DNA of 11,888 bases from CAMDWQ01 sp964543965 (GTDB taxonomy: Bacteria; Omnitrophota; Gorgyraeia; 2-02-FULL-51-18): assembly GCA_964543965.1 (NCBI GenBank), contig CAZJAX010000056.1, positions 1 through 11,888 on the forward strand. Reading direction: 5' to 3'. Positions 1-6,815 of the stretch are shown here, piece after piece. Every line of letters starts with the position of its first letter. The stretch's first letter is position 1. The notes beneath the pieces are model-generated. The model ran no database searches and had not been told where the DNA came from. It worked only from the letters and a program-made list of their open reading frames with translations. Made by a program: the position numbers and the translations under genes.

Positions 1-382
1 CGTCGGAGAGCCGGAGATCGGCGCTCTGGATGCTGCCGTCGCCGGCCAGCGTGATATTGCGCAGCGTCGTGCCGTCCGGGCGCTGGACGGTCTCGAGCTT
101 GTCTCCGACATAGCGCAGGATGTCGCCGTTCTCAGTCGTGAGGGAAAGATTGAGCTTCTGCAGGTCGCTTAGGACGTTTTGCTGTTCGACCGCCGCCTGG
201 TTGGCTTCTTCGTTGGCTGAGCCGGTTTCGCCACCCCCCATCCTTCTCTGGTCTTCCAGCTCAAAACCCGCTTTGGCATCCAAAAGCATCTGGCGGGGAT
301 CGGCCGCGAAAAGGAGGTTGGACCATGAAAAGGTGACTACGAGGATCGCGGAGATAGTCTTCAGGAATGGCTTATGGTGCAT
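1..382 (-). CDS. N-terminal part of a secreted protein of unknown function (runs off left edge)
   Basis: The first 127 codons are visible; the gene continues past position 1. The start is ATG at 382-380, preceded by a G-rich Shine-Dalgarno-like GGGGGA about 3 nt upstream. The N-terminus has His-His-Lys, then a hydrophobic stretch (about residues 9-25) ending in NLLFA before AD, a convincing Sec signal peptide with cleavage near residue 26. The mature part begins with an Ala/Glu/Gln-rich, probably helical segment (residues 28-80). It then becomes Gly/Asp/Thr-rich with alternating short strands (NGDILRYVGDKL, RPDGTTLRNITL), reminiscent of beta-repeat surface proteins. I do not recognise the family. 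I recall Omnitrophota genomes carrying very large exported proteins with similar N-termini, but that is only suggestive. It has its own promoter candidate and a long AT-rich upstream region, so it looks independently transcribed. Function and full length are unknown. Confidence 0.75.
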   Translation of the reverse strand, partial: MHHKPFLKTISAILVVTFSWSNLLFAADPRQMLLDAKAGFELEDQRRMGGGETGSANEEANQAAVEQQNVLSDLQKLNLSLTTENGDILRYVGDKLETVQRPDGTTLRNITLAGDGSIQSADLRLSD

Positions 383-432
383 CAGTCCCCCGTTTTTTTA
401 AAACCTTTATAAAGTCGGGCACAGTGTCTGTA

Positions 433-461
433 AAGCTACATTATCGATGTTGGTGTGTCAA
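433..461 (-). promoter_or_regulatory. Candidate sigma-70 promoter for the exported-protein gene
   Basis: On the minus strand a perfect -35 box TTGACA (461-456) is followed by exactly 17 nt and a weak -10 box TAGCTT (438-433), which keeps the first, second and last consensus bases. Transcription would begin near 426, giving a leader of about 44 nt before the ATG at 382. The -10 box is only 3/6, so the call rests on the perfect -35, the ideal spacing and the position in an AT-rich gap. Confidence 0.5.
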
Positions 462-477
462 TGGGAAATCAGAAATA

Positions 478-498
478 ATAAGCTGAATTTTAGCTTAT
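478..498. repeat. Perfect 7-bp inverted repeat, possible operator
   Basis: ATAAGCT (478-484) and AGCTTAT (492-498) are perfect inverted arms around a 7-nt spacer GAATTTT. The dyad centre lies roughly 27-32 bp upstream of the -35 box of the promoter candidate, a position typical of activator sites. No T-run follows on either strand, so it does not look like a terminator. In such AT-rich DNA a 7-bp dyad can arise by chance. Confidence 0.35.
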
Positions 499-648
499 AC
501 ATAATAACGCTTAAAAACGGTAATACAGATTTGAATAAACATAAATCAGGGCTTTTGCTTGGATTATTCCGGCGAAAAACTCTGAATGCGCCCTGGATCA
601 AAACTACTCCATAATTTAATTATAGTCAATATAAATTTGATTATATTT

Positions 649-676
649 CAAAATAAAAACGCCTGCCCGTCGCAAG
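649..676 (-). terminator. Weak terminator-like hairpin after the AsmA-like gene
   Basis: Beginning 16 nt past the TAA of the 692-1456 gene, the minus strand reads CTTGC, loop GACGG, GCAGG: a 5-bp stem including one G-U pair. It is followed by CGTTTTTATTTT. Placement and U-rich tail fit an intrinsic terminator closing the leftward transcription unit, but the stem is short and its predicted stability poor. Confidence 0.35.
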
Positions 677-691
677 AGATCTGGAATAGGG

Positions 692-1456
692 TTATTTCTG
701 TGTGGACCCGAACAGAGAACCGAGACCCTCGGTGACGCTGCCCAGGACTTTTGAAGCGGTCTGAGTCACGCCTGACTCGAGGGCGCCGGAAACCTTGTCT
801 AGGCCGAAATCCGCGACGTTGATGCCGGAGTCGGCGAAGCCTTGCATGAGATCCCCTACGCTGAAATTGGCCAGGGCTTTCAGAGCCTGGTTGCGCAGGG
901 CGTTTTGGATGATGATCGGAGTCAAGGCACGGACGTCATCGATGTTGCGGTAGGTCTCGTCGATGTTGAGGTCAAATTCTCGGGTGCCGCTGGCGTCTTT
1001 GTAGACGACTTTGTCGATCTTGAGCTTCAGGAGGTCGATGCGGACTTGCGCAGGTTTGGACTCCCCTTTCTTCTTGGATCCGGCGGGCTGGAGCTCTTTG
1101 AGGTTGAGCTTGCCGTCTTTGTTACGCTCGATGACGAGCTTGGCGACATGCAGACGGATCTCGGTCAGGTGCGGCTTGCCGGAAAACAGAGAGCTGGGAA
1201 TGAGCGCCACGAAGAGCTCGGGCATCTCCAGCATGATCTTTTCCGTATAGCCGGAGGGGTTGTAGAGCTTCATATCCTTGATCCCGAACGATCTGAGAGC
1301 CATGTCGGAATGAAAGGCGCCCAGACTCAGACGCATGCCCGTCGCTGCTTTAAACGCCTTTTGGACACCCATCTGGATGATCATATTCCTGCCGAGAAAA
1401 AGCAGCACGACCGCCAATAGCAGGCCGCCGACGACCTTAAAAACAATTTTTTTCAT
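692..1456 (-). CDS. AsmA-like single-pass envelope protein, 254 aa
   Basis: The protein has a Lys-Lys start, one membrane helix (about residues 5-25) and then an extracytoplasmic domain. The order of elements resembles AsmA/TamB-type and DUF748-like proteins: an early amphipathic stretch, NPSGY at 66-70 (the recurrent NP-G turn), a PSSLFSGKP segment (87-95), ERNKDGKLNL (110-119), a charged Lys-rich linker (125-137) and a second IDLLKLKIDKVVYKD repeat unit (140-154). The C-terminus (about 200-254) is predicted helical and rich in Gly, Ser, Val and Leu. At 254 aa it is far shorter than E. coli AsmA (about 600), but short forms are common in uncultured phyla. The start is firm: GGAGGA lies 4 nt upstream of ATG 1456. 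It follows the GT39-like gene by 41 nt. A role in envelope or lipid homeostasis is inferred from the family; no biochemical function can be assigned. Confidence 0.75.
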   Translation of the reverse strand: MKKIVFKVVGGLLLAVVLLFLGRNMIIQMGVQKAFKAATGMRLSLGAFHSDMALRSFGIKDMKLYNPSGYTEKIMLEMPELFVALIPSSLFSGKPHLTEIRLHVAKLVIERNKDGKLNLKELQPAGSKKKGESKPAQVRIDLLKLKIDKVVYKDASGTREFDLNIDETYRNIDDVRALTPIIIQNALRNQALKALANFSVGDLMQGFADSGINVADFGLDKVSGALESGVTQTASKVLGSVTEGLGSLFGSTQK

Positions 1457-1497
1457 GAAATCCTCCGGGATGTTTTGTCCATTGTACTACATTTCCC

Positions 1498-2697
1498 CTA
1501 CCAGGCAACCAGCCGCAAGCTTTCGCGCGACAACACGAGGAGAGCGCCGAGCCGGAGCGACCATAGGCAGGCCGCGGCCCAAAAAACAGCCGCAAGCTTC
1601 GAGTAAGGCTTTTTTAAGTCCATCACGATGCCGGCGGTCAGCACCGCCAGGGCGGGATAGCAGGGCAAAAGATAGCGGTCCTCGACGCCCAGCGGCTTGG
1701 ATGTAAAAAGCAGAGCTGAAAGAGGCAAAAGAAAAAGCGCGATCCATAAATGAAAACGCCACGTTCCGCGGCGGAGGGCCAAAAGACCCGCCAGGAAATA
1801 GGGGGAAAGATAGATCAAGTCCGCCAAATAAAAATACCAGGGCTTTGAGATCGACTGAAGCCAAGCCAGAGAGTCTTTGGCGGCGGCCGCCTCAGGAAAA
1901 TAAAGCGGGTTACCGTAAACCTTGGTGACCGCAATAAACCACGGACAGACCAAAATGAGCGCGGGCACGCTCCAAAGACCGGCTGCCCGGGGGCGGGCGA
2001 TGAGAAAAAGAGGCAGGGCGAAAAGCGAGCTTGTGCGCGTCAGTACGGCCAGACCGAACAAGCCTCCGGAGACGAGGGTCTCCGCGGGATCGCCCTCCCC
2101 TTGCCGATAGAATAAGTAGCTCCACAAAATAAGCGCCGCCGCCATAAGATCCGACCACACCTTGAACGATGCCACGAGAAAGACCGGGCTGACCGCGCAG
2201 AACAGCACCGCCAGCAAACCTGCGCGGCGTCCAAAATATCTCCGGCCCAGCCGGAAAACTCCCATCAAAAAAAATGCGGCGGAAAGCGCCCCCGGAAAAG
2301 CCGAGTAGATCTGCTCGTAGCGGAAGCCGGGCGCGGCGTCTTTTTTGAGCAGCAGAAAATGCGTAGCTGAGTTCCAGATCGAATGAGAGGCAGCCAGCGC
2401 CATGGGAAATAGCGGCGGATTGAAATAGAACGGGACGTCGTAATAGGCGGCGCCGGTCGAGGTCAGCAGCCTAAGGAGGTTGCCGTCTTCCCGGCTCTCG
2501 ATCTTCCAGAAAGATCCGGCAGGCTCGATGGAAACGCCTCGCAGGCTGTACCCGTAGAGGCCGTGCGAGCTGATCTTGGCCGCCAGCGCCGTGTAAATGG
2601 TCTCGTCATCGCTGTCGCGTGAAAGAGAAGCGCCCGCGGCGAGAAACGCCGCGAACACGAGGACGAATGCGGCGGGAAGAAAGATCTTCTTACTCAA
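1498..2697 (-). CDS. GT39/ArnT-like membrane glycosyltransferase, 399 aa
   Basis: A polytopic GT-C-fold membrane protein, probably transferring a sugar from a polyprenyl-phosphate donor on the outer face of the inner membrane. Evidence: an N-terminal helix (about 5-22), then the acidic motif SDDE (29-32) in the first extracytoplasmic loop, where the family has its catalytic Asp/Glu. A Tyr/Pro-rich YYDVPFYFNPPLFP segment (85-98) follows. Next come the helices GRRYFGRRAGLLAVL (151-165) and GLAVLTRTSSLFALPL (215-230), and finally GVEDRYLLPCYPALAVL (337-353), matching the RY-LP-YP region of PMT/ArnT proteins. Length is less than ArnT (about 550) but normal for bacterial family members. The start is TTG at 2697, overlapping the TAA of the upstream GT87-like gene by 8 nt with a modest purine-rich AAGAGAG upstream, consistent with coupling. 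Acceptor and sugar are unknown; the neighbouring GT suggests both work on one glycan. Confidence 0.8.
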   Translation of the reverse strand: MSKKIFLPAAFVLVFAAFLAAGASLSRDSDDETIYTALAAKISSHGLYGYSLRGVSIEPAGSFWKIESREDGNLLRLLTSTGAAYYDVPFYFNPPLFPMALAASHSIWNSATHFLLLKKDAAPGFRYEQIYSAFPGALSAAFFLMGVFRLGRRYFGRRAGLLAVLFCAVSPVFLVASFKVWSDLMAAALILWSYLFYRQGEGDPAETLVSGGLFGLAVLTRTSSLFALPLFLIARPRAAGLWSVPALILVCPWFIAVTKVYGNPLYFPEAAAAKDSLAWLQSISKPWYFYLADLIYLSPYFLAGLLALRRGTWRFHLWIALFLLPLSALLFTSKPLGVEDRYLLPCYPALAVLTAGIVMDLKKPYSKLAAVFWAAACLWSLRLGALLVLSRESLRLVAW

Positions 2698-3898
2698 ATA
2701 CTCTCTTGCCCCGCAGCAGATTCAGCCGGACCGCGGCCAGGTACATGAGAAGACAGCCGCTCATCTGGAAAAAGAGCACCTCGGTCATGTATTTGAAATT
2801 TTCGTTGGGAACCAGGCTGCCTATGTTGAGCATGATAAACGACGCCGCACACAGGCCGATCGTCCACCAGTCGGAAAACTCCTCCCAGAGGCACGCATAT
2901 GTCAGCGCCATGACCGGAAAGAAAAGTGACACGAAATTGAAAGGCCAGCAATTGGGGTTGAAGAGCGAGATGCCCGCAAACAGCGCCGCGTATGTCATGA
3001 CCGGCGTCGCCCCCTTCCCGATGCCGGAAAGAAGCGCGATCGCATACAGGATGACGGATAAGCCGATAGCGATAAGAAGCGCTTGCTGAAAATTGAAAAG
3101 CTGTATCGAGTTGAAGATATCGCGGTAAGGCGAATCGATCATAATGTAGCGCGTGATGAACGAATAGATCGACTGGTTCTTGTAATCGACCCAGGAGCCG
3201 CGGTCAAGCGATGTCTGGGTGATGAACGGCATCCACTTGGCCGTGTACTGCCAGGTCCGCTCGACGCCGCATGCCAGCACCGGCAGCACGCTGTAAACGG
3301 CGATGGAAGCCAGCATGGAAAATACGGCCTTCCATTTCTTTCTCAGGATCAGATACGGAAGGAATATGAACGTCACATATTTGATCATGACCGACAGCCC
3401 CAGGAGAGCGCCTCCCCGGATACCGCCCTTTTCCTCTATGAGATAGATGCCGGCCAGCGCCAGGCTCAGGATGAGCAGGTTCACCTGGCCTGAGTCCAGC
3501 ACCAGGAGCGCGAATCGGAAAATGAAGATAGCGGGCACGATATAAAGGATGAGCTCATGGCGGCTGTGTACGTTTTTCCCCATGATGAGGCGCCTCGAGT
3601 GGATACCCAGAAAAAGGAGCAGGACGAAATTCATCGTGAAAAACACCAGGCTCGCCCCATGGATCGGCAGAAACGCCAGCGGGCTGATCAGAAGCGCGAA
3701 CATCGGGGAATACTTGAACGGCGTGACGCTCGTATCCGAGGTATCGTAAATATCGGCACCCTGGACGAATCGGACGGCAGTCGTATGGTAGACACGGAAA
3801 TCGGAGTAGTTGCGCGCAGGGCCGCGGTTGTAGTACCGGACGAACAGGATCGCGAACGCAGCGAGGATGACGAGCCAGATGACAGCTTTGCGGTTCAT
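2690..3898 (-). CDS. GT87/DUF2029-like polyprenol-phosphate-sugar glycosyltransferase, 402 aa
   Basis: A membrane protein of the GT-C superfamily resembling DUF2029/GT87, whose characterised actinobacterial members are polyprenol-phosphate-mannose mannosyltransferases. Features: N-terminal helix (5-21); SDFRVYHTTAVRFVQGADIYD (32-52) with the conserved Asp33 in the first loop; FKYSPMFALLISPLAFLP (61-78); DSGQVNLLILSLAL (135-148); GALLGLSVMIKY (163-174) with the conserved Lys173; and DYKNQSIYSFITR (238-250), matching the family's NQS region. Around ten membrane helices are likely and the length is typical. The ATG at 3898 directly abuts the truA stop, and a strong GGAGGT (3914-3909) sits 10 nt upstream inside the end of truA. 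It therefore shares a transcript with truA but has its own ribosome site. The donor sugar cannot be read from sequence. A role in cell-envelope glycan or glycolipid assembly is inferred. Confidence 0.8.
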   Translation of the reverse strand: MNRKAVIWLVILAAFAILFVRYYNRGPARNYSDFRVYHTTAVRFVQGADIYDTSDTSVTPFKYSPMFALLISPLAFLPIHGASLVFFTMNFVLLLFLGIHSRRLIMGKNVHSRHELILYIVPAIFIFRFALLVLDSGQVNLLILSLALAGIYLIEEKGGIRGGALLGLSVMIKYVTFIFLPYLILRKKWKAVFSMLASIAVYSVLPVLACGVERTWQYTAKWMPFITQTSLDRGSWVDYKNQSIYSFITRYIMIDSPYRDIFNSIQLFNFQQALLIAIGLSVILYAIALLSGIGKGATPVMTYAALFAGISLFNPNCWPFNFVSLFFPVMALTYACLWEEFSDWWTIGLCAASFIMLNIGSLVPNENFKYMTEVLFFQMSGCLLMYLAAVRLNLLRGKRVFE

Positions 3899-4651
3899 TT
3901 AATAGATTACCTCCACGAGTGTCAGTCCCAGAGCTTTTGCGGTCGGGCCGGCTTTTTTTCGGTCGCGGGAACGCAAGATATCAGCGACGTCTTCAGCCCG
4001 GATCTTCCCCCTACCCACTTCCAATAGAGTACCAGCAATCACGCGTACCATGTGAGTCAAAAATCCGTCGCCTTCGACCGTGATACTCAAAAGACTTCCC
4101 TTTTTGGCGATTCTCAGGCTTTTGACCGTGCGCACCGTATTCTTTTTATCGTCTCCGCTGTCCTTGAACGCGCGGAAGTCATGCTTGCCGACAAGACAGC
4201 GGGCGGCTTTTCGCATCCTCGCCAGATCGACCGTACCGGGGTACCAAAACACGTAAGGCGCCTCAAACAAAGGACGCGTGCGGTCGTTCCAGACGTCGTA
4301 GCGGTAGATCTTGGCTTTTGCATCATAGCGCGCGTGGAACCCGGACTTGACCGTCAGCGCTTCGTACACGATGATGTCGCGGGGAAGGTGAAAATTGAGC
4401 GCGTCTTTGATCTTGTCGTCGGGAAGAGCGCCCTTCGTCAGGAAATGCGCAACGAAACCCTTGGCATGGACTCCGCTGTCAGTGCGCGAGCTGCCGATCA
4501 GATCGATCTTTTCGCCGGAAAATATCCGAGAGAGGTTTTTTTCGAAGATCTGCTGGATCGTATTGCCGTGGTTCTGGCTCTGCCAGCCTTCATACCGGGT
4601 GCCGTCAAAACCGATCCTGAGCCTGACCGTGCGAAGCGTCTTCTTGCGCAC
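3899..4651 (-). CDS. truA: tRNA pseudouridine synthase A (positions 38-40), 250 aa
   Basis: TruA isomerises uridines 38-40 of the tRNA anticodon arm to pseudouridine in the cytoplasm. Diagnostic elements are all present: IGFDGTRYEGWQSQ near the N-terminus (13-26), the catalytic motif SSRTDSGVHAKG with the nucleophilic Asp58 (54-65), ALNFHLP (84-90), FHARYDAKAKIYRYDVWN (105-122), KHDFRAFKDSG (156-166) and GDGFLTHMVRVIAGTLLEVGRGK near 204-226. Length matches the family (about 245-270). The start is GTG at 4651, 9 nt after the asd stop; no good Shine-Dalgarno is visible, so translation is probably coupled to asd. The reading begins 12 residues before the conserved IGFDGT, as expected. Its place at the end of a biosynthetic run is common in bacteria and implies no pathway link. 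Confidence 0.95.
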   Translation of the reverse strand: MRKKTLRTVRLRIGFDGTRYEGWQSQNHGNTIQQIFEKNLSRIFSGEKIDLIGSSRTDSGVHAKGFVAHFLTKGALPDDKIKDALNFHLPRDIIVYEALTVKSGFHARYDAKAKIYRYDVWNDRTRPLFEAPYVFWYPGTVDLARMRKAARCLVGKHDFRAFKDSGDDKKNTVRTVKSLRIAKKGSLLSITVEGDGFLTHMVRVIAGTLLEVGRGKIRAEDVADILRSRDRKKAGPTAKALGLTLVEVIY

Positions 4652-4660
4652 GGTCCGGTG

Positions 4661-5683
4661 CTAGGACCGGGGAGCGCCGATAAGGATCTCGGCGATCTGG
4701 ACCGCGTTGAGCGCGGCGCCCTTGCGGATCTGGTCGCCCGCCACGAAGAGCCAGAGGCCCTTGGGCGTTGAGGCATCGATGCGGATGCGGCCGACGAGCA
4801 CGTCGTCCTTGCCGGAGGCCTCGATGGGCATCGGGAAATAGTTCTTCTCGCGGTCATCGACAAGCTTGACGCCGGGAGCCTTGCGGATGACCTGACGGAT
4901 CTTCTCGATGTCGGGTTTGTTTGCAAGCTCAAGATAGATCGACTCGGAATGCGCGCGGTAGACAGGCACACGTACGCAAGTGGCCGTAACTTTGATCTTT
5001 TTGTCGTGCAGGATCTTGTGCGTCTCTTTGGTCATCTTGATCTCTTCTTCATTGTAGCCCTCGTCCTTGACGGCGCTGTTGTGAGAGAAGAGGTTGAACG
5101 CGATCTGGTGCGGGAATATTTCCTTCTTCGCCGGTTTTCCGGAAAGGATGTCCCGCGCCTGATCCTCAAGCTCCTTCATCGCCTTCGCGCCGGCCCCGGA
5201 GGCCGCCTGGTAGGTCGAGATGACGGCTTTTTTTACGCGGTTGTGCTTGTGTATGGCGTGCACAGGCACGAGCATGATGATGGTAGAGCAATTGGGGTTG
5301 GCAATGATGCCTTGATGCTTCTTGATGTCCTGCGGATTGATCTCGGGCACCACGAGCGGCACCTTGGGATCCATGCGATAAGCGCTCGTATTGTCCACGA
5401 CGACCGCTCCCGCTTTCACCGCGTAAGGGTTGTATTTTTTAGAGATAGAACCGCCGGCGCTGGCAAGAACAAGGTCGACGCCTTCGAAAGAATTTTCCGT
5501 CAGTTCTTCGACCTTGTATGTTTTGCCGTGATATTTGTATTTTCGGCCCGCAGAACGCGCGGACGCCAGAAGCTTCAGCTCGGCAACAGGGAATTTCCTT
5601 TCTTCGAGGATCTGAAGCATCTCCTCGCCCACGGCGCCGGTGGCGCCCATGATCGCGACATTATAATGAGATTTCTTTTTCAT
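4661..5683 (-). CDS. asd: Aspartate-semialdehyde dehydrogenase, 340 aa
   Basis: Asd reduces L-aspartyl-4-phosphate to L-aspartate-4-semialdehyde with NADPH. This is the branch to lysine, diaminopimelate (peptidoglycan), threonine and methionine. The N-terminal Rossmann motif VAIMGATGAVGEEML is at 9-23. VDNTSAYRM (96-104) and VPEINP (112-117) form the active-site region. NPNCST (129-134) carries the catalytic Cys132, YQAASGAG (158-165) lines the pocket, and RVPVYRAHSESIYLE (238-252) supplies Arg238 and the acid/base His245. FVAGDQIRKGAALNAVQIAE closes the family pattern. Length is typical (about 330-350), and the sequence resembles the Gram-positive-type branch more than the longer E. coli type. 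The ATG is 3 nt after the leuB TAG, with GGGGA about 12 nt upstream, so it is very likely co-translated with leuB. Confidence 0.95.
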   Translation of the reverse strand: MKKKSHYNVAIMGATGAVGEEMLQILEERKFPVAELKLLASARSAGRKYKYHGKTYKVEELTENSFEGVDLVLASAGGSISKKYNPYAVKAGAVVVDNTSAYRMDPKVPLVVPEINPQDIKKHQGIIANPNCSTIIMLVPVHAIHKHNRVKKAVISTYQAASGAGAKAMKELEDQARDILSGKPAKKEIFPHQIAFNLFSHNSAVKDEGYNEEEIKMTKETHKILHDKKIKVTATCVRVPVYRAHSESIYLELANKPDIEKIRQVIRKAPGVKLVDDREKNYFPMPIEASGKDDVLVGRIRIDASTPKGLWLFVAGDQIRKGAALNAVQIAEILIGAPRS

Positions 5684-5686
5684 GAG

Positions 5687-6769
5687 CTAGTTTTTCCCCA
5701 AAGCTTCGACGACCAGGTCGCCCACTTGCGTGGTTCCGTAGCCCATCTTGCCGGCAGACAGAGATTTAAGCTTAGTAGCCGTGACGCTCATGACTGCCTT
5801 TTCGATCTCCTGCGCGGCTTTGGATTCGCCGAGCGAGTCCATCATCATCGCGCCGGCGCAGATGGCCGCCAGAGGATTGATGACATTCTTGCCCGTGTAC
5901 TTGGGAGCCGAGCCGCCGATAGGCTCGAACATCGACACGCCCTCGGGGTTGATATTGCCGCCCGCTGCGATGCCCATACCGCCCTGGATCATGGCGCCAA
6001 GATCCGTGATGATATCGCCGAACATGTTGTCGGTCACGATGACATCAAACCACTCGGGGTTCTTGACCATCCACATGCAGGTCGCATCGACGTGCGCGTA
6101 GTCTGCGGTGATATCCGGATATTCCTTGGCGACTTCCTGAAACACTCTCCACCAAAGATCCCAAGCATAAGTCAGCACGTTGGTCTTGCCGCAGAGCGTG
6201 AGCTTTTTTTTCTTGTTGCGCTTGCGCGTGAGCTCGAACGCATAGCGGATGCAGCGCTCGACGCCTTTGCGGCTGTTGCGAGAGACTTGGGTCGCAATCT
6301 CGTTCTTTTTACCCTTGTTCTTAAAGCTGCCTTCGCCGACATAGAGCCCTTCATTGTTCTCTCGGACGACCACGAAATCGATGTCCTCGGGGCCCTTGTC
6401 CTTCAGAGGAGTCCAGACGCCGGGATAGAGCTTCACCGGGCGCAGGTTGATGTACTGCTCGAGGCCGAAGCGCGTCTTGAGGAGCAGCCCCTTTTCGATG
6501 ATGCCGGGCTTCACGTCAGGATGACCGACGGCGCCCAGCAGGATGGCGTCGAATTTTTTCATGCCGGCCATCTCCTTATCGGTGAGCACCTTGCCGGTCT
6601 TAAGATATCGCTCGCCGCCGTAGTCCAGCGTCGTAAGGTCGAGCTTATAGCCGTTGCGTTTGGACGAGGCCGCGAGGACTTTCAGCGCTTCTTTGACGAC
6701 CTCGGGTCCTGTGCCGTCTCCGCCGAGAACGGCAATCTTGTAATTTCTGGAGGTATTCTTTTTTTTCAT
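5687..6769 (-). CDS. leuB: 3-isopropylmalate dehydrogenase (beta-decarboxylating), probable NADP type, 360 aa
   Basis: A member of the isocitrate/isopropylmalate dehydrogenase family. LeuB oxidatively decarboxylates 3-isopropylmalate to 2-oxoisocaproate in leucine synthesis. Visible: VLGGDGTGPEVV (14-25); the substrate segment IIEKGLLLKTR (90-100), keeping the Glu-x-x-Leu-Leu pattern (E92, L95, L96) that recognises the isopropyl group in Thermus LeuB; Arg100, Arg110 and Arg137; catalytic Tyr143 and Lys195; metal ligands Asp228, Asp252 and Asp256 in VDAT and TDNMFGDIITD. The cofactor loop is unusual: GGSAPKYTGKNVINP (285-299) instead of the common HGSAPDIAGK. Its Lys290-Tyr291 match the NADP-binding pair of E. 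coli isocitrate dehydrogenase. Tartrate/malate or homoisocitrate dehydrogenase are alternatives, but the substrate pocket favours LeuB. It starts with ATG 46 nt after thiG with only a weak ribosome site, and ends 3 nt before asd. No leuA, leuC or leuD is in view. Confidence 0.82.
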   Translation of the reverse strand: MKKKNTSRNYKIAVLGGDGTGPEVVKEALKVLAASSKRNGYKLDLTTLDYGGERYLKTGKVLTDKEMAGMKKFDAILLGAVGHPDVKPGIIEKGLLLKTRFGLEQYINLRPVKLYPGVWTPLKDKGPEDIDFVVVRENNEGLYVGEGSFKNKGKKNEIATQVSRNSRKGVERCIRYAFELTRKRNKKKKLTLCGKTNVLTYAWDLWWRVFQEVAKEYPDITADYAHVDATCMWMVKNPEWFDVIVTDNMFGDIITDLGAMIQGGMGIAAGGNINPEGVSMFEPIGGSAPKYTGKNVINPLAAICAGAMMMDSLGESKAAQEIEKAVMSVTATKLKSLSAGKMGYGTTQVGDLVVEALGKN

Positions 6770-6815
6770 GGAATTACCACTTTCTATAAGGGTTGTCGTT
6801 TGTTTGCAAAAAAAA

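Larger units (their letters stand above)
383..691. other. AT-rich intergenic region of about 309 bp
   Basis: No convincing gene is present here. The stretch is far richer in A and T than the coding DNA on both sides, especially 601-660. It holds a promoter candidate reading left (433-461), a perfect 7-bp inverted repeat (478-498), a short AT palindrome (611-623, probably chance) and a weak terminator-like hairpin at the far end (649-676). It separates the end of the long leftward gene run from the exported-protein gene. Confidence 0.7.

Noticed and set aside
520..600. Possible riboswitch in the leader region (a GCAAAAGCC-like string on the minus strand)
   Set aside because: It recalls part of a cyclic-di-GMP aptamer, but the paired stems and other conserved blocks are absent. 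It also lies upstream of the promoter candidate.
611..623. AT palindrome ATAATT-T-AATTAT
   Set aside because: Short and composed only of A and T inside an extremely AT-rich stretch, so expected by chance.
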